A model generated the notes under the pieces. It was not told the origin of the DNA. It worked only from the letters and a program-made list of their open reading frames with translations, and did no database searches. Shown here in pieces: positions 1-9,555 of a DNA stretch of 64,000 bases (positions within the stretch are counted from its first letter, which is position 1; each line of letters opens with the position of its first letter). Source of the DNA: Halarchaeum grantii (GTDB lineage: Archaea > Halobacteriota > Halobacteria > Halobacteriales > Halobacteriaceae). Location of the stretch: NCBI RefSeq assembly GCF_014647455.2, contig NZ_BMPF01000003.1, positions 124,001-188,000 of the forward strand. Direction: 5' to 3'. The position numbers and the translations under genes are program-made.

Positions 1-697
1 GGCGGTGCTCGCAGAAGTCCGCGAGGGCGTCGAGCGCGTCCGAACGCGTCACCGGCCACCCGAACGCCTCGGGGTCGGCCCAGCTCTCCGCGTCGTCCCA
101 CTCCCGCTGGACCTCCCGCGTCGTCTCGTCCGGCTCGTACCGGGGCACCTCGGGAGGTTCGTAGTCGTCGGGCGGCGTCTCGCGGTTCTCCTCGTCGTAG
201 TTCCACGCGCCGCCCACCGGGTCGCCGTCGGCCATCAGGTAGCCCGTCTCGCGGCGCATATACCGATAGAAGTCCTCGTGGCGGAGGCGGTTCCCCTCCA
301 GCCAGCCGTCGAACCCCTCGGGCGTGCAGAGGAACGTCTCGTTCGTGACGACGTCGAGCGTCCCGCCGCGCTCGGTGACGAGGTCGCGCAGGCGCTCGGT
401 GGCGCCGTGACTCGACGGCCGCATCACCGTGAGCGCGTCGCCCGGGTGGGCGTCGAAGTGCGCGTCGAGGCCGTCGGCGAACGAGTCGACGACGTGGTAG
501 TCGACGTCGCGGCCCGCCTCCCGTAGCTCGTCGCGGAAGTGGCGCATCGCCGACGAGACGAGGACGCGCTTGTGCGGGTGGTAGGGGTGGCGCGTCGCGA
601 ACGCGCGCGCCTCGATCATGAGAGCGCGCTCGTCGGGCGCGTCCGCGAGCGGGCCGACCCGGTCGGTGAGCTGGTCGCCGAGGACGAGGACGGTCAC
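1..697 (-). CDS. Photolyase/cryptochrome-related protein (COG3046 type), partial, C-terminus outside window
   Basis: The minus strand is open from a GTG at 697 to the window edge, giving 232 codons of the N-terminal part. The protein starts MTVLVLGDQLTDRVGP and continues with HKRVLVSSAMRHFRDEL and RHEDFYRYMRRETGYLM. These are hallmarks of the photolyase-related (PhrB/FrPhr-like) family, flavoproteins that repair UV photoproducts and in bacteria carry an Fe-S cluster. The FAD- and cluster-binding part lies outside the window, so neither can be checked. GTG is chosen because the next upstream in-frame stop is the TGA that ends the helicase gene (743-745) and no ATG lies between. Only 45 bases separate the two genes, so cotranscription is likely. 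Confidence 0.82.
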   Translation of the reverse strand, partial: MTVLVLGDQLTDRVGPLADAPDERALMIEARAFATRHPYHPHKRVLVSSAMRHFRDELREAGRDVDYHVVDSFADGLDAHFDAHPGDALTVMRPSSHGATERLRDLVTERGGTLDVVTNETFLCTPEGFDGWLEGNRLRHEDFYRYMRRETGYLMADGDPVGGAWNYDEENRETPPDDYEPPEVPRYEPDETTREVQREWDDAESWADPEAFGWPVTRSDALDALADFCEHR

Positions 698-742
698 GTC
701 CCCGCCATCGGCGCCGACCGGTATGGTGGTTGCGGCCCGCGC

Positions 743-3157
743 TCAGAGCTCGGCGAGCACGTCCTCGAGGAGGCGGCGCGCGACTGCCGTGTTCAGCGGG
801 TCGTTCTCGTCGCCGCAGTTCGCGTCCATCACGCAGCAGGGACAGCCCCCGACGCCGCAGTCGCAGGCGGCGATGCGCTCGCGCGCCCGCGTGCCGACGG
901 CGTCGAGTTGCTCGAAGAGGGCCTTCGAGAACCCCACGCCGCCCGCGACGCCGTCGTAGACGAAGAGCGTCGCGCCGCCCGTCTCCGGGTGCTCGCGGAC
1001 GGAGAGTCCACCGAGGTCGTCCGCCGAGAGCTTCAGCTCGAGCGGCGCGAGCGTGATGAGCGCGTGCTCGGCGGCGTGGATGCCGCCCATGTACTCGCGC
1101 TCGGCGTCGCCGGGCGCGAACTCGCGGGCGTCAGCGTCGTCGTCGCTCTCCAGCCAGTCGCCGACGAGGCGGGTCGCGGCGCCGTCCGGGAGCTCGAGCC
1201 AGCAGAGCTGCGTCTGGAGGCTGAGCGGGCCGAGCCCCGTTGGCTGAGGCGGCTCGACGAGGTCGCCGCTCTGGACCTCGCGGCGCGCGTACTCCGCGTG
1301 GTGGACGTCGACGACACCCTCGCCCCAGCAGAGCGCGTACTCGCCCAGACGCCGGCGCTCGCGCTCCTCGAGGTCGTGGATGCGCGTCGTCGAGCGCGTC
1401 TCCGTGTACTCCTCGACGGCCACTTCCGCGACGGTGACGTGCGGGCTCGCGGTGTCCTCCTCGAACGCGGTCACCTCGTAGGTCCGGCCGTCGTGGAGGA
1501 AGAGCGCGCCCTCGTGGTACTCCCGGTAGGCGCGCTCGCGGTCCACCGGCTCGTGGTCGATCTCGCCGTTCGCACAGCGGACGTCGAAGCTGACCTCGGA
1601 GCTGTTGTACATTGAGATGCCGGACTGCGGGCGGGGCGCGCCGTCGTAGCGCACGCCCCGGTCGAGGTCGCCGACGAGGTCGCCGGCGCGCCGCCACATC
1701 TCCACCGCGCGCGCCATGCGGTCGTCGGCCGCGCCCTCGACGGCCGCGCCCCCGAACCACCGCTCGTCCGCGTGCGTCAGCGGAAGCTCGGAGGCCGCAC
1801 AGCGGAGGTGGCGCGCGTACACCGGGTCGTTCGCGAGGTCGACGACGGCGTCCTCGACCGGGTCCGAGAGGAGGTAGTCGGGGGTGTCGACGACGTACTG
1901 GTCGATGGCGTCCGAGCGCGCGACCAGCACGCCGAGCGCGTCGCTCGCGCCGCGCCCCGCGCGCCCGAGCTGCTGCCAGAACGACTGTCTGGTGCCCGGG
2001 TAGCCCGTGAGGAGCGCGGCGTCCACGCTCCCGACGTCGATGCCGAGTTCGAGCGCGTTCGTCGATACCACGCCGTCCAACTGCCCGCTCTTCAGGCGGT
2101 ACTCGATGCCGCGCCGCGTCTCCGTCCCGAGGCCGGCGTGATAGGGCTCGACGTCGAGATAGCCCGACTCGGGGTGATCGCTCGCCGCGCGACCCGCGCG
2201 CTTCGCGCCGACCTCCGCGCCCTGCCGCGAGCGCGTGAACGCGAGCGTCTGCACGCCGTTCAGGCCGAGGTGCGCGAGCAGGTCCGCGGCCTCCTCGCCC
2301 GCCGACGCCGCCGCCTCCACGTACGCCTCGTAGCCCGCGTCGGCGTCGAGGCCCGCCGTCTCGCGCGGCGGGTTCCAGAAGACGATGTCGCGTCTGCCGC
2401 GCGGCGAGCCGTCGTCGTCGATCACCGTCGTCGGCTCCCCCGTCAGCGCCGCCGCGTGCTCCGCCGGGTTCCCGACGGTCGCCGTCGTGCAGACGATCTG
2501 CGGGTCGCTCCCGTAGTGCGCGAGCACGCGCCGGAGGCGGCGGATCGTCCACGCGACGTGCATCCCGTGGACGCCGACGTACGTGTGGCTCTCGTCGACC
2601 ACGAGCAGCTCGCAGTTCCCGTGGAACTCCCGCCAGCGCGCGTGGTCCTCGAGGTAGACGTTCACGCCGCTGAAGTTCGTGAGAACCACGTTCGCTTCCT
2701 CCCTGTACTCCTTTCGTACCTCGCTCGGCGTGTCCCCGTCGTACACTTCCACGCGGACGTCGAGGCCGAGGTCGTCGTAGAGATCGTTCAGCGCGCGCTC
2801 CTGGTCGCGCGCGAGCGCCTTCGTCGGGTAGACGAGGAGCGCGCGCGTCGACTCGTCGGCGAGGTAGTTGCGCGCGATTTCGAGCGCGTAGACGAGCGTC
2901 TTCCCGGAGGACGTCGAGGTGGCGACCGTGACGTTCTCGCCCCGGTCGAGCGCGTCCAACGCGGCGGCCTGATGCGTGTAGGGGTCGACGTCGAGGCGTG
3001 CGGCGAGGGCCGGGTCCACCGCCTCGCTCGCCGGCACCGTCTCGGCCTCGCGCGCCTCCTGCGTCGCGACGGCGGCGATCTGGCCGTCGTAGTCCGGGTA
3101 GGTCGATTCGAGGTCGTGGCCCGTCAGGGGCGTCTCGCGCTGTGGTGTCTCGGACAT
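743..3157 (-). CDS. DEAD/DEAH-type DNA helicase with DUF1998/MZB zinc domain (MrfA/YprA-like)
   Basis: A superfamily 2 helicase of 804 residues, close to the usual family length. Motif I (TSTSSGKT) lies near residue 85 and the Walker B box reads DESH near residue 187. The second RecA domain carries QQLGRAGRG. The C-terminus has four clustered cysteines (CDCGVGGCPCC followed by ANCG), the zinc-binding MZB/DUF1998 domain. The Bacillus relative MrfA (YprA) is a 3'-5' helicase that works with the exonuclease MrfB on mitomycin-type damage. Here the gene lies 6 bases after a MrfB-like gene and is followed by a photolyase-type gene, so a repair role is inferred. Substrate preference cannot be read from sequence. 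Confidence 0.88.
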   Translation of the reverse strand: MSETPQRETPLTGHDLESTYPDYDGQIAAVATQEAREAETVPASEAVDPALAARLDVDPYTHQAAALDALDRGENVTVATSTSSGKTLVYALEIARNYLADESTRALLVYPTKALARDQERALNDLYDDLGLDVRVEVYDGDTPSEVRKEYREEANVVLTNFSGVNVYLEDHARWREFHGNCELLVVDESHTYVGVHGMHVAWTIRRLRRVLAHYGSDPQIVCTTATVGNPAEHAAALTGEPTTVIDDDGSPRGRRDIVFWNPPRETAGLDADAGYEAYVEAAASAGEEAADLLAHLGLNGVQTLAFTRSRQGAEVGAKRAGRAASDHPESGYLDVEPYHAGLGTETRRGIEYRLKSGQLDGVVSTNALELGIDVGSVDAALLTGYPGTRQSFWQQLGRAGRGASDALGVLVARSDAIDQYVVDTPDYLLSDPVEDAVVDLANDPVYARHLRCAASELPLTHADERWFGGAAVEGAADDRMARAVEMWRRAGDLVGDLDRGVRYDGAPRPQSGISMYNSSEVSFDVRCANGEIDHEPVDRERAYREYHEGALFLHDGRTYEVTAFEEDTASPHVTVAEVAVEEYTETRSTTRIHDLEERERRRLGEYALCWGEGVVDVHHAEYARREVQSGDLVEPPQPTGLGPLSLQTQLCWLELPDGAATRLVGDWLESDDDADAREFAPGDAEREYMGGIHAAEHALITLAPLELKLSADDLGGLSVREHPETGGATLFVYDGVAGGVGFSKALFEQLDAVGTRARERIAACDCGVGGCPCCVMDANCGDENDPLNTAVARRLLEDVLAEL

Positions 3158-3163
3158 GCGTGG

Positions 3164-4636
3164 TTACCAGTCGGTGAGCGAGCGCTGGACGGTGTCGTCG
3201 GTCGTCTCTCGGTCGGCCGCCCGCAGGTGCTCGTAGACGAACGCGAGCGCGCGAACGTCGTCCTCGCAGTAGGCGCGGTGCGCCGTCCAGTCGAGTTCCG
3301 TCTCGTCACTTTGTGCCGCCATCCAGCGCCGGTACTGTCGGGCGACCGTCGCCCCCGAGAGGCCGGTGTCGTCGCCGTCCCACCCGAGCGCGCCCGCGAC
3401 GTCCGCGAGCGCGTTCGTGCGCCCCGGGAGGACGGCGTTCCCCTCGCGTACCGCCCACGCGTAGGGGTCGAACGTGTACGCGTCCTCCCAGTCCGCGAGG
3501 AACTCGGGGGCGTGCGCGCGGAGGTGCTCGCGCAGCACGTCGAAGTCGAAGCGCCAGCCGTTGTAGGCGACGAGCGGCCGGCCGTCACCCTCGGCGACGT
3601 ACCACGCCATGAACGCCGTGAGCGCCCCGGCGGGGTCCTCGGGGTCGCGCTGGACGAAATCCCGGTACTCGTCGCTCGCCGCGTCGTACGCGCCGATCAG
3701 CCAGACGATACTGGGGTCGAGGCCGTCCGTCTCGATGTCCACGTGGATCGGCTCGCGGGACGGGAACGCCGCGTCGTCGCTGTCGGCGGGGCGGACGACG
3801 CGGCCCTCGGCGAAGGCCTCCGCGCTGCGCGCGATGGACTCGGCGGTGCTCGCGCCGATGCCGTCGACGGCTTCGAGGTCGTCGCTCGTCGCGTCCGCGA
3901 CGGCCGCGCGCGTCCGATAGCCCGCGTCGCGGAGCCGGCGCGCCCGCGAGCGCCCGACGCCGGAGAGCGCGCGCAGGCCGAGTTTGTCCGGGTCGAGCGT
4001 GCGCGTGGAGACGACGCCGTCCGCGCGCAGCGTCAGACACGGCAGCGGCGTCCCGGGGTCGTCGAGGTCGCCGCCGCCCCCGCGCACGCGGAGGTCGCCC
4101 CACTCGTGTGCGTAGCCGCTCGGGAGGCCGGTCGAGACGTGCGTGTACGACCCCGGGGCGTCCGCGAGCGCGCGCTCGTAGGCGTCGCGGCCGACGAGTC
4201 GCGTCTCGAGCGCGGTCAGCGACGTCTCCAGCGAGAGCAAGTCGGTGAGGACGTACGTCTCCGTCGCAGCGTCGAGGTCGCCTTCGCTTTCGCGGGCCGC
4301 GAGGCCGGCGAGCGCGTCCGCGTCGCCCGCGACGGCCACCTGCACGTCGCCGACCTCGCGGACGGTGAGGCCGGTGGCGCGCGCCGGCTGGAGCGTCGGC
4401 AGGTCGGCGTCGAGCTGTTGGGCGAGCACGCTCGGCGCGCGCGGGTCGTCGCCGACGAGCAGGACCGCGTCCGGCTCGAAATACGCGACGGCGTCCCGGA
4501 CGCGCTCGCGGCCACCGTCGAGGACGAAGCCCGAATCGAGCGCGAGCAAGTCGCACGACGCGACGCTCCCGGGCTCTCGCGCGCCGTCGCCGCTCGCGGC
4601 CGTGGAGGAGGCTGGTGCCATCGCGGTGTCAGCCAC
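3164..4636 (-). CDS. HhH plus RNase H-like 3'-5' exonuclease (MrfB/YprB-like)
   Basis: The 490-residue protein has an unclassified N-terminal region. Helix-hairpin-helix repeats follow at roughly residues 235-300 (LSGVGRSRARRLRDAGY, then VDGIGASTAESIARSAEAF). An RNase H-like exonuclease fold occupies about residues 300-470. DEDD-type metal ligands are visible: HVDIETDG (Asp and Glu), NGWRFDFDVL (Asp) and YCEDDV (final Asp). This matches YprB/MrfB, the nuclease partner of the YprA/MrfA helicase. It sits directly upstream of that helicase with a 6-base gap. The start at 4636 is the first ATG of the frame. A second ATG five codons in (MAPASS) is possible. Confidence 0.85.
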   Translation of the reverse strand: MADTAMAPASSTAASGDGAREPGSVASCDLLALDSGFVLDGGRERVRDAVAYFEPDAVLLVGDDPRAPSVLAQQLDADLPTLQPARATGLTVREVGDVQVAVAGDADALAGLAARESEGDLDAATETYVLTDLLSLETSLTALETRLVGRDAYERALADAPGSYTHVSTGLPSGYAHEWGDLRVRGGGGDLDDPGTPLPCLTLRADGVVSTRTLDPDKLGLRALSGVGRSRARRLRDAGYRTRAAVADATSDDLEAVDGIGASTAESIARSAEAFAEGRVVRPADSDDAAFPSREPIHVDIETDGLDPSIVWLIGAYDAASDEYRDFVQRDPEDPAGALTAFMAWYVAEGDGRPLVAYNGWRFDFDVLREHLRAHAPEFLADWEDAYTFDPYAWAVREGNAVLPGRTNALADVAGALGWDGDDTGLSGATVARQYRRWMAAQSDETELDWTAHRAYCEDDVRALAFVYEHLRAADRETTDDTVQRSLTDW

Positions 4637-4676
4637 GCTTGGGGGTCGCCGAAGAAAACGATTGCCGTCGCCCCGC

Positions 4677-5195
4677 TCAGGTTTCGAGCGGCGCCTCGAG
4701 TCGCACGATGTCGATGATGAGTTCGTCGCCGCCCGCGCCGATCTCGACCACTTCGCCCGCGACGACGAGGCCGGACTTCGGCGTCGGCCCGATGACGATG
4801 GGGTCGCCGACCTCGACGTCGGGGACGGACGCCTCGAAGCTGATGCGCGCGCGGCACTCCTCGGGGTCGTTGACGCCGAGGAAGTCGATGCCGTTGACGG
4901 TGACGTCGACGCGGTCGTAGTCGCGCGCGAGCGTGAGCGACTCCGCCTCCTCCTCGTCGAAGGACTGCGCGTCCATCGCCTCGTAGGCGCCCGTCGTCGG
5001 CTTGTAGCCGCCGCGCGGCCCCGGAATTCCTTCCACGAGGTCGAGGGCTTTCAGCGTCTGCATCTGGTTGCGGATCGTCCCCGGATGCTTGTCGACGGCG
5101 TCGGCGAGTTCCTCACCCGTCATCGGTGACTCCGTCGACTGATAGCCCGATATCAGCGCGCTGAGTATCTCCTGCTGCGAATCCGTCAAATCCAT
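4677..5195 (-). CDS. Winged-helix transcriptional regulator with C-terminal beta domain
   Basis: The protein has 172 residues. The first 75 or so form a winged helix-turn-helix (MTGEELADAVDKHPGTIRNQ then LKALDLVEGIPGPRGGY), similar to proteins often annotated as Rrf2-like in haloarchaea. The rest is acidic and beta-rich, with GDPIVIGPTPKSGLVVAGEV, resembling a small barrel. No cysteines for an Fe-S cluster are seen in the HTH, so it is not a classical IscR/NsrR sensor. A TATA-like CGTATATCC (minus strand) lies about 35 bases upstream of the ATG. The ligand and targets are unknown. The gene may be transcribed into the exonuclease-helicase pair downstream. Confidence 0.7.
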   Translation of the reverse strand: MDLTDSQQEILSALISGYQSTESPMTGEELADAVDKHPGTIRNQMQTLKALDLVEGIPGPRGGYKPTTGAYEAMDAQSFDEEEAESLTLARDYDRVDVTVNGIDFLGVNDPEECRARISFEASVPDVEVGDPIVIGPTPKSGLVVAGEVVEIGAGGDELIIDIVRLEAPLET

Positions 5196-5352
5196 CGATT
5201 ACTGGTCGGTACTAGCGTCTATTCCCGGATATACGTTGGGATCTTTTTGGATGGACCGGTCGCGGAGTGGACGCGTGCGCAGAACGCGCGCCGTCGTGGC
5301 CGCCGCGACCGAACCCCGGGAACCTATGGCGGTACTCGTGCACTACGCGCCC

Positions 5353-7401
5353 ATGAGCGACAGGGAGCGCATCGACGCCGGGGACGCCCCTCCGTCTTCG
5401 GCCGGCGAAGCGCACGTCGGCGTGGACGTCGGGGGCACCTTCACCGACGTCGCCCTCCACGCGGGCGACGCGCTCGTCACCGCGAAAGTCCCGAGCACCG
5501 CCGACCAGAGCGTCGGCGTCGTCGAGGGCATCGAGGCGGCCTGCGAGCGCGCCGGCATCGACCCGCGAACGATCGACGCGTTCACGCACGCGATGACCGT
5601 CTCCACGAACGCCCTCCTCGAAGGCGACGGCGCGCGGACCGCGCTCGTCACCACCGAGGGCTTCCGGGACGTCCTCGAACTCGGGCGGCAGGACCGACCC
5701 GCGCTCTACGACCTCGACGCGGAGAAACCCGCCCCGCTCGTCCCGCGACGCCGGCGCTTCACCGTCGCGGAGCGCGCCACCCCCGACGGCATCGAGGCGC
5801 GCGTCGCCGACGCGGACGTGCGCGCGCTCGCCGACGACATCCGCGCCACCGACGCCGAGAGCGTCGCCGTCTCCCTCCTCCACGCCTACCGCCACCTGGA
5901 AAACGAGCGCCGCGTCGCCGCCGTCCTCCGCGAGGAACTCGACGTGCCGGTCTCGGCGTCCCACGAGGTGCTCGCGGAGTTCCGCGAGTACGAGCGCACC
6001 GCGACGACCGCCGCCGACGCCTACGTCACGCCCGCCATCGACGCCTACCTCGGCCGCCTCACCGAGCGCGCCGTCGAGCGCGGCGTCCCGAACCCACGGG
6101 TGATGCAGTCGAACGGCGGCATCGCGAGCGCGTCGAGCGCCCGCGAGCACGCCGTGACGACCGCACTCTCCGGGCCGGCGGCGGGCGTCGTCGGCGCGGC
6201 CGCCACCGCCTCCGACGCCGTCGACGCGGCCGGCCTCGTCACCTTCGACATGGGCGGGACGTCGAGCGACGTCTCGCTCGTTCGCGACGGCGACGCCGAA
6301 CGCACCACCGACGCCGACATCGCCGGCCATCCCATCGGCACGCCCATGGTGGACGTGACGACGGTCGGCGCGGGCGGGGGCTCCGTCGCGTGGGTCGACG
6401 ACGGCGGCGCGCTCCGCGTCGGCCCGCGCTCGGCGGGCGCCGACCCCGGGCCCGCCTGCTACGGCCACGGCGGCACCGAACCCACGGTGACGGACGCGAA
6501 CGTCGTCCTCGGGTATATCGGCGCTGACGCCGCGCTCGGCGGCGACCTCGATTTGGACGCGGCCGCCGCGTGCGACGCCCTCGAACGCCTCGCCGACGAC
6601 GCCGGTCTGGGGAGCGCGCGCGAGGCCGCCCGCGGCGTCTACCGGGTCGCGAACGCGAACATGACGCGCGCGGTCCGCCGCGTCACCGTCGAGCGCGGCC
6701 ACGACCCACGGGCGTTCGCGCTCGTCGCCTTCGGCGGCGCCGGCCCGATGCACGCCGCCGCGCTCGCCGCCGACCTCGACGTGGACGCCGTCGTCGTCCC
6801 GCGCGCCTCGGGCGTGCTCTCCGCGTACGGCCTCCTCGCCGCCGACGAGCGCCACGACGCCGCGCGCACACACCGCACCGCGCTCGCCGACGCCGACGCG
6901 GACGCCGTCCGCGCCGCCTACGCGGAGCTCCGGGAGTCCGTGCTCGCCGACGTCGACGACCCCGAGGCCGCGCGCCTCACCTACGCGGCGGACTGCCGCT
7001 ACGCCGGGCAGAGCTTCGAGCAGACCGTTTCTGTCCATGACTTCGACCCGGAGGCGGTCGCGCGGCGCTTCCACGACGCCCACGAGCGCGCGCACGGCTA
7101 TCGCCTTGATGACCCCGTCGAGCTCGTGACGCTGCGCGCGAGCGCCACCGTCGAGCGCCCGACGCCGACCGCCGCCTACGACGCCGCCGGCGACGCCGTC
7201 ACCGGGAGTCGAGAGGCGGTCTTCGACGGCGCCGTCCGCGAGACGACGGTCTACGACCGCGAGCGCCTCGCGCCCGGGACGTCGCTCGCCGGCCCCGCCG
7301 TCCTCGACGGCCGCGAGAGCACCGTCGTCGTCCCGCCCGCGTGGGACGGCGCGGTGCGCCCGGACGGCACCGTCGTCCTCGAGCGGGGTGCGCGCGAATG
7401 A
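5353..7401 (+). CDS. hyuA: Hydantoinase/oxoprolinase family protein, subunit A
   Basis: A protein of 682 residues with the actin-like ATPase fold of HyuA/N-methylhydantoinase A. The N-terminal phosphate loop VGVDVGGTFTDVALH is followed by THAMTVSTNALLEG, then TFDMGGTSSDVSLV near residue 300 and FGGAGPMHA near 465. These enzymes use ATP to open hydantoin, 5-oxoproline or related rings, or to carboxylate ketones, together with subunit B. The substrate cannot be assigned. The start at 5353 places the VGVDVGGTFTD loop about 25 residues in. Two in-frame ATGs lie further upstream (5236, 5326). The stop overlaps the hyuB start (ATGA), so translation is probably coupled. Confidence 0.9.
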   Translation: MSDRERIDAGDAPPSSAGEAHVGVDVGGTFTDVALHAGDALVTAKVPSTADQSVGVVEGIEAACERAGIDPRTIDAFTHAMTVSTNALLEGDGARTALVTTEGFRDVLELGRQDRPALYDLDAEKPAPLVPRRRRFTVAERATPDGIEARVADADVRALADDIRATDAESVAVSLLHAYRHLENERRVAAVLREELDVPVSASHEVLAEFREYERTATTAADAYVTPAIDAYLGRLTERAVERGVPNPRVMQSNGGIASASSAREHAVTTALSGPAAGVVGAAATASDAVDAAGLVTFDMGGTSSDVSLVRDGDAERTTDADIAGHPIGTPMVDVTTVGAGGGSVAWVDDGGALRVGPRSAGADPGPACYGHGGTEPTVTDANVVLGYIGADAALGGDLDLDAAAACDALERLADDAGLGSAREAARGVYRVANANMTRAVRRVTVERGHDPRAFALVAFGGAGPMHAAALAADLDVDAVVVPRASGVLSAYGLLAADERHDAARTHRTALADADADAVRAAYAELRESVLADVDDPEAARLTYAADCRYAGQSFEQTVSVHDFDPEAVARRFHDAHERAHGYRLDDPVELVTLRASATVERPTPTAAYDAAGDAVTGSREAVFDGAVRETTVYDRERLAPGTSLAGPAVLDGRESTVVVPPAWDGAVRPDGTVVLERGARE

Positions 7402-9029
7402 CGGGTCCCGACATCGACGCCGTCACCCTCGAAGTCGTCCGCAACCAGCTCGAGAGCCTCGCCGAGGAGATGGGCCAGGTGTTGATTCGGGGCGCCTACT
7501 CGCCGAACATCAAGGAGCGCGAGGACTGCTCGACCGCGCTCTTCGACGCCTCGGGGCGACTCGTCGCGCAGGCCGAGCACATCCCCGTCCACCTCGGCGC
7601 GATGCCGGCGTCCGTCGCCGCCATCCGCGAGCGCGACCCGGAACCCGGCGACGTCTTCGTCCTCAACGACCCGTTCGCGGGCGGCACCCACCTCCCGGAC
7701 GTGACGATGGTGTCGCCCATCGGCGCCGACCCCGACGCTCGCGGCGACGGGAGCGAGGGGATCCTCGGCTACGCGGTCTCGCGCGCCCACCACGCGGACG
7801 TCGGCGGCGCGACGCCGGGGAGCATGCCCGCCGGCGCGCGCGAGATATTCGGGGAGGGCTTGCGCGTCCCGCCGACGCGCCTCGTGACGGACGGCGACGT
7901 CGTCGAGGACGTGATGGGGCTCCTGCTCGCGAACGTCCGGAACCCCGAGGAGCGCCGCGCCGACTTCCGCGCGCAACTCGCCGCGAACGACCGGGGTGCC
8001 GAGCGCCTGCGCGACCTCGTCGCCGAGCACAGTCGCCCGAAGATTGAGGCCGCCTTCGACGCCGTCATCGACTACTCGCGCGAGCGCGTCGAAGCCGAAC
8101 TCCGCGACCTCCCGGACGGCACCTATCGTGCGAGCGACGTCCTCGAGGGCGACGGCCGGAGCGAGGACGACGTTCCGATAGCCGTCACCGTCACGGTCGA
8201 CGGCGCGTCCGTGACGGTGGACTTCGACGGCACCGCCGCGCAGGTCGCCGGGAACGTGAACGCGCCGCTCGCCGTCGCCGAAAGCGCGGTGTACTTCGTC
8301 CTTCGGTGTCTCACCGACCCCGAGATACCGCCGAACCAGGGCTGTTACGACCCGGTCACCGTCGACGCGCCGCGCGGGTGCCTGCTCAATCCCGAGCCGC
8401 CGGCGGCCGTCGTCGGCGGGAACGTCGAGACGAGCCAGCGCGTCACCGACGTCGTCTTCGCCGCGCTCGCGGACGCCGCCCCCGAGCGCGTCCCCGCGCA
8501 GGGCCAGGGGACGATGAACAACCTCACCATCGGGAGCCGCGACGACGGCTTCGCCTACTACGAGACGCTCGGCGGCGGCGCGGGCGCCCGCCCGACCGGT
8601 GACGGCCTCGACGGCGTGCAGGTCGGGATGACGAACACGCTCAACACGCCCATCGAGGCCCTCGAGTCCGAGTATCCCCTCCGCGTCGACGAGTACGCGC
8701 TCCGCCCGGACAGCGGCGGCGACGGCCGCCACCGAGGCGGCCTCGGTGTCGTTCGCACCGTCACCGTCGAGGCCGACGCCACCGTCTCGCTCCTCACCGA
8801 ACGCCGCCGCGTCGCCCCGCGCGGCGTCGCCGGCGGCGCGGACGGCGCGACCGGTGAGAACCGCATCGACGGCGAGCGCGTCCCCGCGAAGGTCGTCCGC
8901 GACGTCGCGGCCGGCACCACCGTGTCGATTCGGACGCCCGGCGGCGGCGGCCACGGCCCGCCCGCCGACCGCGACCCCGCCGCGCGCGCCGCCGACGACG
9001 CGGACGGCAAGACCGGCGACGACGACTGA
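7398..9029 (+). CDS. hyuB: Hydantoinase/oxoprolinase family protein, subunit B
   Basis: A protein of 543 residues, the normal length for HyuB. It begins MTGPDIDAVTLEVVRNQLES and contains GQVLIRGAYSPNIKEREDCS, LNDPFAGGTHLPDV and, near the end, GGDGRHRGGLGVVRTV, all typical of the family. It forms the partner subunit of the HyuA ATPase encoded immediately upstream. The ATG at 7398 overlaps the hyuA stop by four bases. No permease or second catabolic gene lies next to the pair, so the natural substrate (hydantoin, 5-oxoproline, a ketone) stays open. Confidence 0.9.
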   Translation: MTGPDIDAVTLEVVRNQLESLAEEMGQVLIRGAYSPNIKEREDCSTALFDASGRLVAQAEHIPVHLGAMPASVAAIRERDPEPGDVFVLNDPFAGGTHLPDVTMVSPIGADPDARGDGSEGILGYAVSRAHHADVGGATPGSMPAGAREIFGEGLRVPPTRLVTDGDVVEDVMGLLLANVRNPEERRADFRAQLAANDRGAERLRDLVAEHSRPKIEAAFDAVIDYSRERVEAELRDLPDGTYRASDVLEGDGRSEDDVPIAVTVTVDGASVTVDFDGTAAQVAGNVNAPLAVAESAVYFVLRCLTDPEIPPNQGCYDPVTVDAPRGCLLNPEPPAAVVGGNVETSQRVTDVVFAALADAAPERVPAQGQGTMNNLTIGSRDDGFAYYETLGGGAGARPTGDGLDGVQVGMTNTLNTPIEALESEYPLRVDEYALRPDSGGDGRHRGGLGVVRTVTVEADATVSLLTERRRVAPRGVAGGADGATGENRIDGERVPAKVVRDVAAGTTVSIRTPGGGGHGPPADRDPAARAADDADGKTGDDD

Positions 9030-9061
9030 ACCTTCTTGCTCGTCGCGCGCGAAGGCGACGT

Positions 9062-9499
9062 ATGTTCGACGCCGCCACCGATGCGTTCTGGGAGCGCCAC
9101 GCGAACCCGAAGAGCGGGTGGTCGCGCGTCCTCCTCGGCCCGCTCCTCCTGCTCGCCGCCTCCCGGCGCGACCCCCGCCTCCTGCTCGCGGCTATCGCCG
9201 CGCTCGTCCTCAACCCGGTCGCGTTCGCGCGCGCCGACACCGCCGACGCGGACAGTTGGATGACGCGCGGCGTCCACGCCGAGCGCTGGTGGCTCGCACG
9301 CGGCGGGGGCGCGCTCGGTCTCGGGTGGCCGAACGTCCTCAACGTGCTGAACGTTCCGGCGTTCGCCTACGCGCTCTACGCCGCCTACACCCGGCGGAGC
9401 GCTCGCGCACTCCTCGCGTACGCCGTCTCGATGGCGCTCAAGTTCGCGTGGATCGAGGCCATCGCGCGCCGCTACGACCGCCGCGAGCGCGAGGCATAA
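9062..9499 (+). CDS. Small haloarchaeal membrane protein (DUF6653-like)
   Basis: The protein has 145 residues with about four hydrophobic segments. Its N-terminus (FWERHANPKSGWSRVLLGP) is one I associate with the haloarchaeal DUF6653 group, a match made from memory. No catalytic motif is recognised. It starts at an ATG 32 bases after hyuB and may be read from the same transcript. Function unknown. Confidence 0.7.
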   Translation: MFDAATDAFWERHANPKSGWSRVLLGPLLLLAASRRDPRLLLAAIAALVLNPVAFARADTADADSWMTRGVHAERWWLARGGGALGLGWPNVLNVLNVPAFAYALYAAYTRRSARALLAYAVSMALKFAWIEAIARRYDRREREA

Positions 9500-9555
9500 C
9501 GGTCGGCTTAGGTATCTGCCGGTTCGACCCCGCTCCCGGCGATGTGACGCCCGCG

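Noticed and set aside
1772-4717. A 981-codon plus-strand open frame over the helicase and exonuclease genes
   Set aside because: Antisense shadow with Arg/Val-rich composition. The minus strand carries both families with full motifs.
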